Shown here in pieces: positions 17,952 through 27,793 of a stretch of DNA of 64,000 nucleotides. The notes below the pieces were generated by a model. It saw nothing but the letters and a program-made list of their open reading frames with translations. It did not search any database and was not told the DNA's origin. The position numbers were made by a program, and so were the translations under genes. The DNA lies in assembly GCA_937136395.1 (NCBI GenBank), contig CAKZOI010000021.1, forward strand, positions 1 through 64,000, read 5' to 3'. Source of the DNA: an uncultured Opitutia bacterium (GTDB taxonomy: Bacteria; Verrucomicrobiota; Verrucomicrobiia; Opitutales; Coraliomargaritaceae). Positions within the stretch are counted from its first letter, which is position 1. Every line of letters starts with the position of its first letter.

Positions 17952-19469
17952 GTGACTGTTCCGGATTTTTTACTCCCGTTTGGGCCACTGCATATTGTTT
18001 TTTTACACCTGCCTATTGGCGGACTTGTTGCGATATGGTTCGTTCTTTTTGTGCTTCCGAATCAAGGGCAGAAGCACAAAGAACCCGTCATAGGTCTGCT
18101 ACACCTATTCTTATTGATCGTGACGGTGCTAACAATTGTGCTTGGCCTCGCATATGAGACCTATGGCCAATATGAGGAAGAACTGGAACGACATGAGCTA
18201 TGGGGCTATATTTTTGGAGGCGTCGTGATTGGAAATTTTGTATGCTATTGGCTGCATCGTATCGCTGGTAAGGTTAAAACTAAATATCTGTATTTCTTTA
18301 GTTTGATAGTCGCCACGGTTGCCATGATTGTAACTAGTCATGAAGGAGGCGAGCTTGTGCACGGCAAAGGATTTTTACTAAAGCCTTTTAGGAAGGTTGA
18401 AGAAAAACCAGTTGTTACTCGGCCAGCGGAGGCAACGCAGGTGGTTGAATCAGTTGCAGTCGATAAACAGCCAGGCATCGTTTCAATAGAACAAGGTGGC
18501 ATGGGTATAGACGACTCCATTGTCGAAATCGATGAGTCGAGCACCATGGAAATGGATGATTCAAGTATGGAAATGAGCTCGGCGATGGAAATGAGCATGA
18601 TGGGAGGAACTGTGCCGCCTATGCCTGTTTCTGAGGCATTGGTCAGTGATGAATCAATTAAGCGCTTTGAAGCAGCTGAGCTTGTCTTTAAGAATCATTG
18701 CTACAATTGCCACGGTGCCACAAAGCAGAAGGGTGATTTACGCTTAGATCACGAAGAGGCTGCGTTTGCGGGTGGCGACGCTGGCGCAATCTCAATTGTG
18801 CCACACGATGCGGAGGGCAGTTTGATCGTCGAACGTATGCGCTTACCACGTGAGCATGATGATGCGATGCCGCCAGAAAAGAAGCCAGCAGTATCAGCTG
18901 AAGGTATTGAAGCAGTGGTTGCTTGGATTCAAGCAGGTGCGGTTTGGCCAGATATGCGCGCTCGAGATAAGCGGGAGTTGAACTACGTAGAAATTGATGA
19001 TGAGCAAACCGCTAAGCTGATTGATCAATTGAATGCCACCGGGGCCAAGGCTGAATACAATTCTTGGGATGATGCGCGTGTGCGTGTGGATTTATCATTT
19101 ACAGATGAGGACAAATTGGAGGCCGCAATTTCGCAACTCGGGGCATTCGGCGATAAACTCATATGGTTAGATGCCGGTGGGCTGAAGCTTCCTGAAGCCT
19201 TTTATCAGCAGCTATTGCAGTTCTCGAATTTGGAGCGCTTGCATTTAGATCGTGCTAATGTGACCGATATGGATTTAAAAGGTCTGGTAGGATCATCGAA
19301 ATTATCTTATTTAAATTTATTTGATACAGAGATATCGGATTCATCTCTTGAGGTGCTCCTGAAGCTACCGAATTTGGAGAAAGTTTTCTTAACAGATACT
19401 AAAGTTACGAAAGCGGGTGTCGACAAATTGGTGAAAGAGAAGTCTACCTTAGAGGTGATCCATCGCTAA
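17952..19469 (+). CDS. Membrane protein with Planctomycetes-type cytochrome c domain and leucine-rich repeats
   Basis: A 505-residue protein starting at a GTG. Residues ~1-135 hold four membrane segments resembling DUF2231 and end in TSHEGGELVHG. A low-complexity acidic and Met/Ser-rich linker follows (about residues 180-220, with EMDDSSMEMSSAMEMSMMGG). The next domain is a PSCyt1-like cytochrome with one heme site, CYNCH at residues 250-254, and PPEKKP. The C-terminal ~110 residues are leucine-rich repeats (FSNLERLHLDRANVTDMDL, LSYLNLFDTEISD). It probably anchors an electron-transfer or binding partner for the DUF1549 and DUF1501 proteins in front of it. Function is inferred only. Confidence 0.8.
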   Translation: MTVPDFLLPFGPLHIVFLHLPIGGLVAIWFVLFVLPNQGQKHKEPVIGLLHLFLLIVTVLTIVLGLAYETYGQYEEELERHELWGYIFGGVVIGNFVCYWLHRIAGKVKTKYLYFFSLIVATVAMIVTSHEGGELVHGKGFLLKPFRKVEEKPVVTRPAEATQVVESVAVDKQPGIVSIEQGGMGIDDSIVEIDESSTMEMDDSSMEMSSAMEMSMMGGTVPPMPVSEALVSDESIKRFEAAELVFKNHCYNCHGATKQKGDLRLDHEEAAFAGGDAGAISIVPHDAEGSLIVERMRLPREHDDAMPPEKKPAVSAEGIEAVVAWIQAGAVWPDMRARDKRELNYVEIDDEQTAKLIDQLNATGAKAEYNSWDDARVRVDLSFTDEDKLEAAISQLGAFGDKLIWLDAGGLKLPEAFYQQLLQFSNLERLHLDRANVTDMDLKGLVGSSKLSYLNLFDTEISDSSLEVLLKLPNLEKVFLTDTKVTKAGVDKLVKEKSTLEVIHR

Positions 19470-19576
19470 TCGTATGTAAGGATCATTTTTCGATAGCTAG
19501 AGTCTGTTAATGGGGTTCGTTGATCGAATCTAGCCCCCTGATAGCTCGTAGCAACGAAGTATTGGAATACGAGACG

Positions 19577-19611
19577 ATACAAAAAAGGCGCATGGATCCA
19601 CCATGCGCCTT
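19577..19611 (-). terminator. Rho-independent terminator after efp
   Basis: An 11-bp stem AAGGCGCATGG / CCATGCGCCTT with a 5-base loop is followed by six T on the minus strand. Confidence 0.9.
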
Positions 19612-19636
19612 GTCTAAAATGGGTGATAACTGGAAA

Positions 19637-20194
19637 CTATGCGCGTCCCATGTAAGACTTGTCTGATGTGCTCACTTTTAGCACATCGCCTTCTTTAATA
19701 AAGAGCGGCACTTGAATGATAAGTCCGGTTTCAAGCGTCGCTGGTTTTTGAACGTTGCTTGCGGTGTCACCTTTGACGCCTTCAGCTGATTCGATGACTT
19801 TCATTTCGATCGATGCTGGAAGCTCAATAGAGATCGGTTTGTCGTCGACGTGTAAAATGCTGTAAACTTGATTTTCAACAAGAAAGTCTTTGGCGTCTGA
19901 GACCAGAGATTCATCAAGGACGATATCCTCAAAGGTCTCGGGTTCCATGAAGTGGTATTCTTGGCCGTCGATATAGCTGAACTCAAGTTTCACCATATCT
20001 GTGTGCATGATTTCAACCGAGTCGGTAGTGCGGATTTTAGTGTTGGTGCTCGAGCCGGTATTGAGGTTGCGCATCGTGACTTGCATAAAGCCAGCTTGGC
20101 GACCTTGTGTGCGGTGTTGCACATCTAAAACTAGATGCGGATTATTCTGATAGTTGAGGACCTTGCCTTTGCGAACTACTGTAGGTGATGCCAT
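19637..20194 (-). CDS. efp: Elongation factor P with Arg at the modification site
   Basis: EF-P rescues ribosomes stalled at polyproline stretches. The 185-residue length, the N-terminal KOW-like domain (VVRKGKVLNYQNNPHLVLDVQHRTQGRQAGFMQV), the middle OB domain (EYHFMEPETFEDI) and the C-terminal EGVKGDTASN...LETGLIIQVPLFIKEGDVLKV all fit. The tip of the first-domain loop, where E. coli has Lys34, carries Arg32 (QGRQAG). This recalls EF-Ps that are rhamnosylated on Arg by EarP. No EarP, EpmA, EpmB or YmfI-like gene is seen in this window. Confidence 0.96.
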   Translation of the reverse strand: MASPTVVRKGKVLNYQNNPHLVLDVQHRTQGRQAGFMQVTMRNLNTGSSTNTKIRTTDSVEIMHTDMVKLEFSYIDGQEYHFMEPETFEDIVLDESLVSDAKDFLVENQVYSILHVDDKPISIELPASIEMKVIESAEGVKGDTASNVQKPATLETGLIIQVPLFIKEGDVLKVSTSDKSYMGRA

Positions 20195-20482
20195 GGTATG
20201 TTTTTGAGGTTAAATAGGCTGATGTGTCAGTGTAGGCGTGAACTGTCAAGCTTGGCTCGTTGTTTGTAGTTGTAGTGGGTAGCGACTGGTCGAATGATAT
20301 AGATGCTTTAAGTGGCTATGACGGGGGTTAGGATGTCGACCAAGTGGCGGAGCGAGACTTGGAGAGTCTTGCTGAAATAGCAGACTTATAAGTTGAAAAT
20401 TGTCCTTCAAAAGTTGTGTTTGTCAGATTTTTTTGGGCAATTTATAGTGATGTTTATTTAACTAGTCGGTATGTAATTTGAA

Positions 20483-23400
20483 ATGATCAAAAGGATGATT
20501 AAGATATTAACATTTAGCTTCGGGTTTCTTTTTTATAGCCTTCAAGTATTTGGCACTGTTGCACAAATTGTAGATCTAAAATGCGACTACCGTGATGCTC
20601 CGTTGTCAGTGGATCGTTCGAATCCACTGTTGTCATGGCGTCTAGATGGAGTGCGTCAGGGCTTGGCGCAAACGGCCTATCAGATACAAGCGGCCTCATC
20701 GCTGACTGGGCTGGAAACTCCTGATTTGTGGGACAGTGGTTGGGTAAGAGGAGCTAAATCTACTGGCGTTCAATATACTGGGGCAGCGTTTGTTTCAAAA
20801 CAGCGTGTTTATTGGCGCGTTCGAATTAAGGATGAAACGGGTGCTATAATGGCATGGTCAGAACCGACCTGGTTTGAGGGTGGACTCTTTGTGGATAGTG
20901 ACTGGCTCGGAGCGAAGTGGATTTCTTGCACGCGTGAAATACAGGATGAATACGCTCCCGCCGATGTGATGGGTGATTGGATTGCAGTAAAGGATGCTCC
21001 ACAAAGAGCAAAAGAGCTTACTTACTCACATAAGTTTTCGCTGCCGAATAAGCTCATTGTTTACGCGGGTGCTTGGTGGAACCATGTGGAGACAGGCTCC
21101 ATTGACATTAAAATTAATGGCCAGAAAGGAGCTAGTAGCACTGAAGGCCCGCCGACTGTCTTTTTCAAAGATTTTAGTTTTTTTCTAAAGTCTAGGAATG
21201 AAGTCGTAATCACCTTGTCTGAGGCAGATATTTCTACGCCTGTTTCGTTTGGCATGAGGGTCATATTCGCGGATGGTAGTGAGCAGTTGATACAGTCTTC
21301 TACTGATTGGAACGTAACCCTCGAAGGAAAGGAGCAAACCGTAAAAATGGTTTGTGCGTATGGTGAGTCTCCTTTGGGTGAAGCCAAGATTTCACCGCGT
21401 GCGCCACTTCCGGTAGCATGGTATAAAAAGGATTTTTCGGTAAATAAACAAGTGGCCTCTGCACGCTTGTATATTTGCGGGCTCGGTTATAATGAGCCGT
21501 ATATAAATGGGCATAAAGTGGGGGATCATGTGCTCGATCCGGGGCAAATGGATTATGAAAACCTGGCACACTATCAAACCTTTGATGTTACAGGGCAGCT
21601 TAAGCCAGGTGATAATACGCTGTCGATCCTGTTGGGCGACGGTTGGTATAACAACGACCGCATGTTTTCAAAATCCAAGTATGTTTATGGTAAACCAGGC
21701 TTGCGGGCTTATTTGGACATACGCTATGTGGATGGTTCCAGTGCGAAAGTGATTTCTGGGAAGGACTGGAAATGGAAAGCGTCTGGTATTGCCATGTCTA
21801 GTATCTTCATGGGAGACGATATCGATTATCGTCAGTGGCACTCGGAATGGGAGTCGCCAGGTGCATGCACAAATTGGAAATATGTCCAAGAGGTAAAGCC
21901 ACTTTCACCAACGTTGATCGCTCAAGATTTTCCACCGATTCGAGTCGTGCGTGAGATTGAGCCTATTAAAATTTGGCAGGTTGGTGAAAAGACTTGGATC
22001 GTCGATTTGGGCCAGAATATTAGTGGATGGATCGGGCTCGATTTTAATGAACCCACTGGAACTGAAATCAGGATCCGTTGCACCGAAATGCTAACCGAAA
22101 AGGGTGATAAGTTGGACAATGTTCCCGCATCCTTCGTGAGTTGTCATGCGGCCCCACAACCGCATCGAATTATTGCTGATGGTAAGCCACGTAGCTGGCG
22201 GCCTTATTTTAATTACCAAGGTTTTCGCTTTGCAGAAATCCATGGACTGAGCAAAGCGCCGAGCCCTAGAGAAGTCCGAGGTTTAGTTGTGCATACAGAT
22301 ACACCCGTTACGGCGACTTTTAAGTCGTCTGAACCATTGCTGGATCGTATCTACACAATGGGCATTCAAACACATCTCAATAACATGCATTCGATCCTTG
22401 AAGATTGCCCGCATCGCGAGAAATGCTTGTGGGGAGGAGACGCTCATTCTTCATGGGCTACTGGATTCTACACTTTGGATGCTGCGACATTCTATCGTCA
22501 GCAGGTTCGACTTTTTTACACACCTCCATTTGATCCAAAGGGAATACCTGGGCGGATCGGAGTTGGAAGACGATCGACCAATAAGACATTGGATTTTACG
22601 TGGTCGGTCTCTCCGCTATTTTTGGCGTGGCGTAATTATCAGATTAATGGCGACCTTCAGACACCTCAGGAATTCTATGATCTAATCTTACATTTTCTTA
22701 AATTTACGGAGAAAGATTCGACCAAGCTAATGCCGAATATTCACCGCTACGGCGACCATGCTCCACCAACGATTAAACGAACACCAGCAGACAGTGAACT
22801 GATTGCAGGCATGAATTTCTTCGCTGCGGCGAAACGCTTTGCGGTTTTTGCAGAAAAGCTAGGTGAAACTGCAGATGCCCAATGGAGTCGGGGGCTAGCC
22901 GAGCGTATTCGTAAGTCGATCATTGATAATTATTACAACTCCGAGACTCATAGCTTTGGCAATGGCACGCATGATAGCTTAGCACTTGAGTTCGGTGTGT
23001 TAGGCGCAGGGAATCGAGAAAATCTGGCTGCGACTTTGGTTAGGACTTATCAAAAAAACGGAAAGCAATTCGATGGTGGATTTATGTCTTATTTCATCTA
23101 CACACAGTTGACCGAAAATGGACATGTGGATCTAGCTTTGGAAATGCTTTTGAATGATGATTATCCGGGCATTGCGCAAAGTATTCGTGATTATGACGCG
23201 ACGACGATATATGAACGCTACCGTGACGATTCTAGGACCAGTCAAATGCGTCATTCACTCGCGCATCACGCGATGAACCACCCGACCGCTTGGATGCTTA
23301 ATTATTTAGCAGGTATTCGAATTCACACCGATGAGCCCGGTTCACGTCGTTTATTGCTTCAACCGCACATCCCCAAAAATCTTGAGTGGGTGGAGGCAGA

Positions 23401-23614
23401 AAAAGAGACGCCCTACGGAACCGTAAAAAGTGCATGGAGGCAGAAGGATGGGGCTGTGACATGGACATTTACCATTCCGCCGAATTCGGTCGCGGAAGTT
23501 CGACTGCCAGTGACTGAGAATCTGTATGCTCAAGGTAATAAGGTGCAAAGCCAGAAAGACATCTATGAACTGCCTGCGGGGAATTATGAACTTAAGTGGA
23601 CGCATCCAAAATAA
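20483..23614 (+). CDS. Secreted alpha-L-rhamnosidase, GH78
   Basis: Removes terminal alpha-L-rhamnose by an inverting mechanism. The 1043-residue protein starts with a signal peptide (ILTFSFGFLFYSLQVFGTVA), then a fibronectin-like domain (LRCDYRDAPL-type start, here LKCDYRDAPLSVDRSNPLLSW), the rhamnosidase N-terminal beta domain with ARLYICGLGYNEPYINGHKVGD, and the (alpha/alpha)6 catalytic barrel. Catalytic acids expected from known GH78 structures are in place: Asp641, Glu646 and Asp653 in DCPHREKCLWGGDA and Glu911 in TTIYERY. It stands alone, without a rhamnose catabolic gene nearby. A plausible role is release of rhamnose from algal or plant polysaccharide. Confidence 0.93.
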   Translation: MIKRMIKILTFSFGFLFYSLQVFGTVAQIVDLKCDYRDAPLSVDRSNPLLSWRLDGVRQGLAQTAYQIQAASSLTGLETPDLWDSGWVRGAKSTGVQYTGAAFVSKQRVYWRVRIKDETGAIMAWSEPTWFEGGLFVDSDWLGAKWISCTREIQDEYAPADVMGDWIAVKDAPQRAKELTYSHKFSLPNKLIVYAGAWWNHVETGSIDIKINGQKGASSTEGPPTVFFKDFSFFLKSRNEVVITLSEADISTPVSFGMRVIFADGSEQLIQSSTDWNVTLEGKEQTVKMVCAYGESPLGEAKISPRAPLPVAWYKKDFSVNKQVASARLYICGLGYNEPYINGHKVGDHVLDPGQMDYENLAHYQTFDVTGQLKPGDNTLSILLGDGWYNNDRMFSKSKYVYGKPGLRAYLDIRYVDGSSAKVISGKDWKWKASGIAMSSIFMGDDIDYRQWHSEWESPGACTNWKYVQEVKPLSPTLIAQDFPPIRVVREIEPIKIWQVGEKTWIVDLGQNISGWIGLDFNEPTGTEIRIRCTEMLTEKGDKLDNVPASFVSCHAAPQPHRIIADGKPRSWRPYFNYQGFRFAEIHGLSKAPSPREVRGLVVHTDTPVTATFKSSEPLLDRIYTMGIQTHLNNMHSILEDCPHREKCLWGGDAHSSWATGFYTLDAATFYRQQVRLFYTPPFDPKGIPGRIGVGRRSTNKTLDFTWSVSPLFLAWRNYQINGDLQTPQEFYDLILHFLKFTEKDSTKLMPNIHRYGDHAPPTIKRTPADSELIAGMNFFAAAKRFAVFAEKLGETADAQWSRGLAERIRKSIIDNYYNSETHSFGNGTHDSLALEFGVLGAGNRENLAATLVRTYQKNGKQFDGGFMSYFIYTQLTENGHVDLALEMLLNDDYPGIAQSIRDYDATTIYERYRDDSRTSQMRHSLAHHAMNHPTAWMLNYLAGIRIHTDEPGSRRLLLQPHIPKNLEWVEAEKETPYGTVKSAWRQKDGAVTWTFTIPPNSVAEVRLPVTENLYAQGNKVQSQKDIYELPAGNYELKWTHPK

Positions 23615-24001
23615 GTTTATGGTCAACTTTTGTGACACTGCGTTGAATATTATGGCAACAGATCCCCGTAACTAAAAAAGAAACTTAGTAAGTCTATAAG
23701 ATTGTTTATACATAGCGTTTAAGTCTAGTGAACGATGATTCGAGTGGAGCTGATTTACCACAATGCTTCCTTTGAGTTACAGCTGGTTGCGCTATGGCGA
23801 ATGTTCAGTATGCTACAGGCGCTTACCAATGACTGATACCTTTTTCTAGTATTGTTTGATCTGGTAGCGCAGGCGTTGTCTCACGCCGCACGAAAGTTTG
23901 TGGTGCCACACAGCTTCTATGCGCTTCGAGGGCGGTGTCGCGCTATCCTGTAATTGAGCCGATCTATCATTTTTCGAAAAGGTATCACGAGTCGGCAGGC
24001 G
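23615..24001. other. Gene-free stretch after the rhamnosidase
   Basis: About 390 bases without a convincing reading frame, RNA fold or repeat. No terminator is obvious directly after the rhamnosidase stop. It may hold decayed sequence. Confidence 0.5.
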
Positions 24002-24036
24002 CAAAAAAAAAGCCCCCGCTGGTGGCGGAGGCTTTT
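24002..24036 (-). terminator. Rho-independent terminator after the desaturase
   Basis: A GC-rich stem AGCC-C-CCGC / GCGG-A-GGCT with one mismatch and a TGGTG loop is followed by at least nine T on the minus strand. Confidence 0.88.
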
Positions 24037-24054
24037 GAAAGTGTGTGTAGTTAA

Positions 24055-25164
24055 TTAGTGCGCGTGGTCAAAGTCGAATTGCTTCGTTGCTTTGCGAGTG
24101 AGAGCAACCCACTCATCCCATGTTTCTTTGAGAGATGCGCGCAGTATTTTGGCTTCTTGCTCAAGAGTGGCCTTTTGATCATCTGTGGCTTGCTTTAACT
24201 CACGAACTTTGACCATGACAGCTGCAGCCTTTTCTTCAAAAATAGTCGAAACTTCTTCGAGCTTGGATTTCAATTCTGCTGCGATTTCGCCAGCTTCTTC
24301 ATTTAAGTGCTCTATCATCATTTTCTTATCTTTAAGAACTAGTGACTTTTGCACTGTGACTTCATTGATGGTGCGAAGTTTGTTGACCATGCCGAATTTA
24401 GAAGCGAGCCAAATGGTCCATTTTGATGGGTCGAAATGATACCAGCGGATACCATTACGATAGTCAGCGGCAAATGCGTGGTGATAATTGTGGTAACCTT
24501 CGCCGAAAGTCAGTAGGGCGAGAACGGCATTGTCCACCGCGCTCAGTTCACGGGCATATGTCTTAGATCCGAATGTGTGGCATAGGGAGTTGATAAACCA
24601 TGTGCTGTGGTGAATCATTGCTAAGCGCACAAGGAAACCCATGAAGAAAGATGCTAGTGCGCTACCGAGTAGTGCCCAGCCGATCAAAAAGACGCCCAAA
24701 TTAACCGCGACAACGATTGGTAGGTAGTAGCGATCTTGCAGGACGACGCGTGGGTTTTTGAGAAGATCTGAGACTAAGGTTTTATCGTATTCGCGCTTGT
24801 AGTCGAACAGCCAAAGCACGTGTGCATACCAAAAGCCTTTCTTAATTGAATAAGGATCTTTGTCGGTATCCACATGGTTGTGGTGGATGCGGTGGTCGTG
24901 TGACCACATGAGCGCGGACATCTCGAATGAGAGTGCTGAACCTAGAAGAATAACCCATTCGAAAAATGGATTCGCATTGTAGGCTTTGTGTGCGTAAAGG
25001 CGGTGGTAGCCAACTGTAATGGTCATGCCGCCGATGATGTATGTAATCATGAACAGCCAGAAAGCACCCCAAGATGCGACTGAAATGAATGCTGGCAAGA
25101 GAGCCAAAATTAATAGGTGGTAGATCGCAACGAAGGCGAAGGTATCCCAGTTTTTGATTTTCAT
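24055..25164 (-). CDS. Delta-9-type acyl desaturase with C-terminal coiled coil
   Basis: An integral-membrane fatty-acyl desaturase. The three histidine boxes that bind the di-iron centre are present: HRLYAH (residues ~54-59), HDHRIHHNH and YHNYHHAF. Four hydrophobic segments surround them, as in acyl-CoA/stearoyl desaturases. After about residue 270 comes an unusual ~95-residue charged tail (IEHLNEEAGEIAAELKSKLEE ... KATLEQEAKILRASLKETWDEW) that should form a coiled coil and is not part of the catalytic fold. It would introduce a cis double bond into membrane fatty acids. Electron donor unknown; none is encoded next to it. Confidence 0.9.
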   Translation of the reverse strand: MKIKNWDTFAFVAIYHLLILALLPAFISVASWGAFWLFMITYIIGGMTITVGYHRLYAHKAYNANPFFEWVILLGSALSFEMSALMWSHDHRIHHNHVDTDKDPYSIKKGFWYAHVLWLFDYKREYDKTLVSDLLKNPRVVLQDRYYLPIVVAVNLGVFLIGWALLGSALASFFMGFLVRLAMIHHSTWFINSLCHTFGSKTYARELSAVDNAVLALLTFGEGYHNYHHAFAADYRNGIRWYHFDPSKWTIWLASKFGMVNKLRTINEVTVQKSLVLKDKKMMIEHLNEEAGEIAAELKSKLEEVSTIFEEKAAAVMVKVRELKQATDDQKATLEQEAKILRASLKETWDEWVALTRKATKQFDFDHAH

Positions 25165-25198
25165 GTAGTGAAAGTGTTTAGTGTGTATGTGAGGGTGT

Positions 25199-25344
25199 CC
25201 GTGGTTTACAGGGACGGTGTCAATTTTATTGGATGACGATTTGTTTACTGTTGTAAGCCCGTGGTTTACCGGGTGTTTGATCCAGAGTGGATCATGGTTT
25301 GTTGTTATATTTGTATGTTAAAAAAGCCCGTGGTTTACAGGGGC
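25199..25344. repeat. Three copies of a CCCGTGGTTTACAGGG motif
   Basis: Copies lie at 25199-25213, 25258-25273 and 25328-25344, sharing CCGTGGTTTAC(A/C)GGG, with the GTGGTTTAC cores at 25201, 25261 and 25331. Each can form a short CCC/GGG hairpin. The last is preceded by six A, so on the minus strand it looks like a weak terminator. They lie in the 5' region of the desaturase gene, within a 500-base stretch that otherwise holds no gene. Confidence 0.65.
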
Positions 25345-25621
25345 TAGCAAGCAGTCGTTGAGGACTGCAGTAGTGCTGCACCTTCGGTAGTGAACTGCAA
25401 TGCTCGATGTATCGCAGGTGGTGCAGTAACTAAGCGGCGCAGTATGCCTTGGGATGGATGTTTGTCAAGATAATAGGGAGCCGTTGGTGGATCATTAATT
25501 TCTCTTGGAGTATCTTAACTGTATGTTATTCAGTGCTTTGAGTGCTAGGTTGGGGGAGTAGTGGGTCTGAATTTGATTCAAACTTAGATGAAGTATTTTG
25601 AGAGGAATTGTCGATAGATAC
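25345..25621. other. Gene-free stretch between the repeats and the lipoprotein terminator
   Basis: No credible coding frame. It probably contains part of the desaturase promoter region. Nothing else stands out. Confidence 0.4.
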
Positions 25622-25650
25622 AAAAAAGCCCGCATGGTAAAATGCGGGCT
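25622..25650 (-). terminator. Rho-independent terminator after the discoidin-like lipoprotein
   Basis: A 9-bp perfect stem AGCCCGCAT / ATGCGGGCT with a six-base loop is followed by T on the minus strand. Confidence 0.9.
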
Positions 25651-25671
25651 CTAGTGAAATGAATCGTATGC

Positions 25672-26379
<708 letters not shown>

Positions 26380-26386
26380 AAGAGTT

Positions 26387-27775
26387 TTATGTGTGTAGGT
26401 GTTCGTCGGTGAAAATGATTGTTTCTTTGCTTTCTGCTGCTGGATTCACCCAGTAGATTGGAGCTTCAGATTCTAGTGCATGGCGCGCATCGCAATTGAG
26501 TGTGGCTTTGCCTCGTATACTAGCGATGAAGTTCTCGATGTGATTTGTGTGTGGCTGTTTGCTGAGCCCGCCTGGAAGTGAGTATTCGTCAGGCGGTGCT
26601 GATTCGTAAGATGCAATGGCGTCTGCACCACCTGCGGCTTGACCAGCAGCGACTTTCTTTAGGACGCCGCGGGCTACGAGCTTATCCCACTGATCGGATA
26701 CTGCATCTGTTGTGCCTGACTCTTTATAGATTTTTGTAAAGGCTTCGCGTTCGGATATATTAATAGTGCCCTCGGTGCCCATGAACGACTCGTAATAGCC
26801 TCCGCCAGAACTAGTAGTCGTAAGCACTTGGTAGAATGCGCGAACATTGCCTTCTGGAGTGTCGTAATCGAATACGCACATCACGTTGTCAAAGTGCTCT
26901 CGGTCTTTGAAGTAACTGCGCCCTCCAGAGGCCATGAGTGATGTTGGCTGAACGCCTAGATACCAATTGAAAATGTCAATTTGGTGGGCACCCAGGTCTG
27001 AGATGGGGCCACCAGAAAGTGATTTGTAGAAGCGCCAGTTCAAGAAACGGTGACGTAGTTCCTCGAGTGAGAGCTCGTGATCGGCCCCAGTATTGAACCC
27101 ATATTTACGGAGAACATCAGCTTTGGGCAAAATGTCTGGTTTTGCTGCGATGTCTTGAGAGGAACTGAGTGCTCGGTTCCACTGACCATTGATGTTGATA
27201 ATTTGACCGCAAATTTTATTTTTTTTGATCAATTCTTCTAGAGTGAAGAGGTAGCGCGGGTTACTACGTCGTTGGTGCCCAATTTGGCAGAGTTTTCCTG
27301 TGCGGTCCATCGCTGCGACCATGCTGCGAGCACCTTCAAGTGTATCGGACATCATCTTTTCACAGTAAACGTGGCAGCCAGCTTCGAGTGCCATGATAGT
27401 ATGTGGGGCGTGCCAAAAGTCTGGCGTCGCAACAAAGACGGCATCGAGCTCTTCTTTTTCGAGCATCTCTTCAGCATCGTAGTAACGCTTAATATTGGTA
27501 TCGAACCGAGATTTGATTGCACCAAATGTGCGACCTAGACGGTCTTTCATAATATCTGCAGCGGCAACATAGCGGATACCTGGGATATTAACCATGGCAT
27601 TGAACAAGACTTCGTGCTGTTTGCCACAGCCAATAAAGCCGACGCGTATATCATCTGCGGGTGCGCCCGCTTCTTTAGCTTTTAAAATAGAAGGTGCTCC
27701 GAGAACAAGTCCTGCTCCAAGTGTCGACTTCGATAGGAACTCTCTTCGGGAGAGACTGGGTAGATCAAAATTCAT
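26387..27775 (-). CDS. Gfo/Idh/MocA oxidoreductase with Tat signal
   Basis: The 462-residue protein starts with a twin-arginine signal ([23 protein letters not shown]), so it is probably exported folded with bound NAD(P). The Rossmann domain begins [14 protein letters not shown]; the catalytic motif EKP is represented by VYCEKMMSD, where Pro is replaced by Met. The C-terminal domain contains [20 protein letters not shown], which includes the usual His region. It lies between a DoxX-like membrane protein and a discoidin-like lipoprotein. The family oxidises or epimerises sugars. The substrate is unknown, and the altered EKP motif means activity should not be assumed. Confidence 0.87.
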   Translation of the reverse strand: MNFDLPSLSRREFLSKSTLGAGLVLGAPSILKAKEAGAPADDIRVGFIGCGKQHEVLFNAMVNIPGIRYVAAADIMKDRLGRTFGAIKSRFDTNIKRYYDAEEMLEKEELDAVFVATPDFWHAPHTIMALEAGCHVYCEKMMSDTLEGARSMVAAMDRTGKLCQIGHQRRSNPRYLFTLEELIKKNKICGQIININGQWNRALSSSQDIAAKPDILPKADVLRKYGFNTGADHELSLEELRHRFLNWRFYKSLSGGPISDLGAHQIDIFNWYLGVQPTSLMASGGRSYFKDREHFDNVMCVFDYDTPEGNVRAFYQVLTTTSSGGGYYESFMGTEGTINISEREAFTKIYKESGTTDAVSDQWDKLVARGVLKKVAAGQAAGGADAIASYESAPPDEYSLPGGLSKQPHTNHIENFIASIRGKATLNCDARHALESEAPIYWVNPAAESKETIIFTDEHLHT

Positions 27776-27793
27776 GGCTTGTAAGGGCTATAA

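Noticed and set aside
20600-20625. GTTCGAATCC in the rhamnosidase gene as a tRNA T-arm
   Set aside because: Lies inside a conserved coding region and no cloverleaf can be formed around it.
23615-24001. A decayed gene after the rhamnosidase
   Set aside because: No residue blocks resembling a known family could be read in any frame.
25199-25344. GTGGTTTAC repeats as a CRISPR array
   Set aside because: Only three short copies, uneven spacing, no cas genes.
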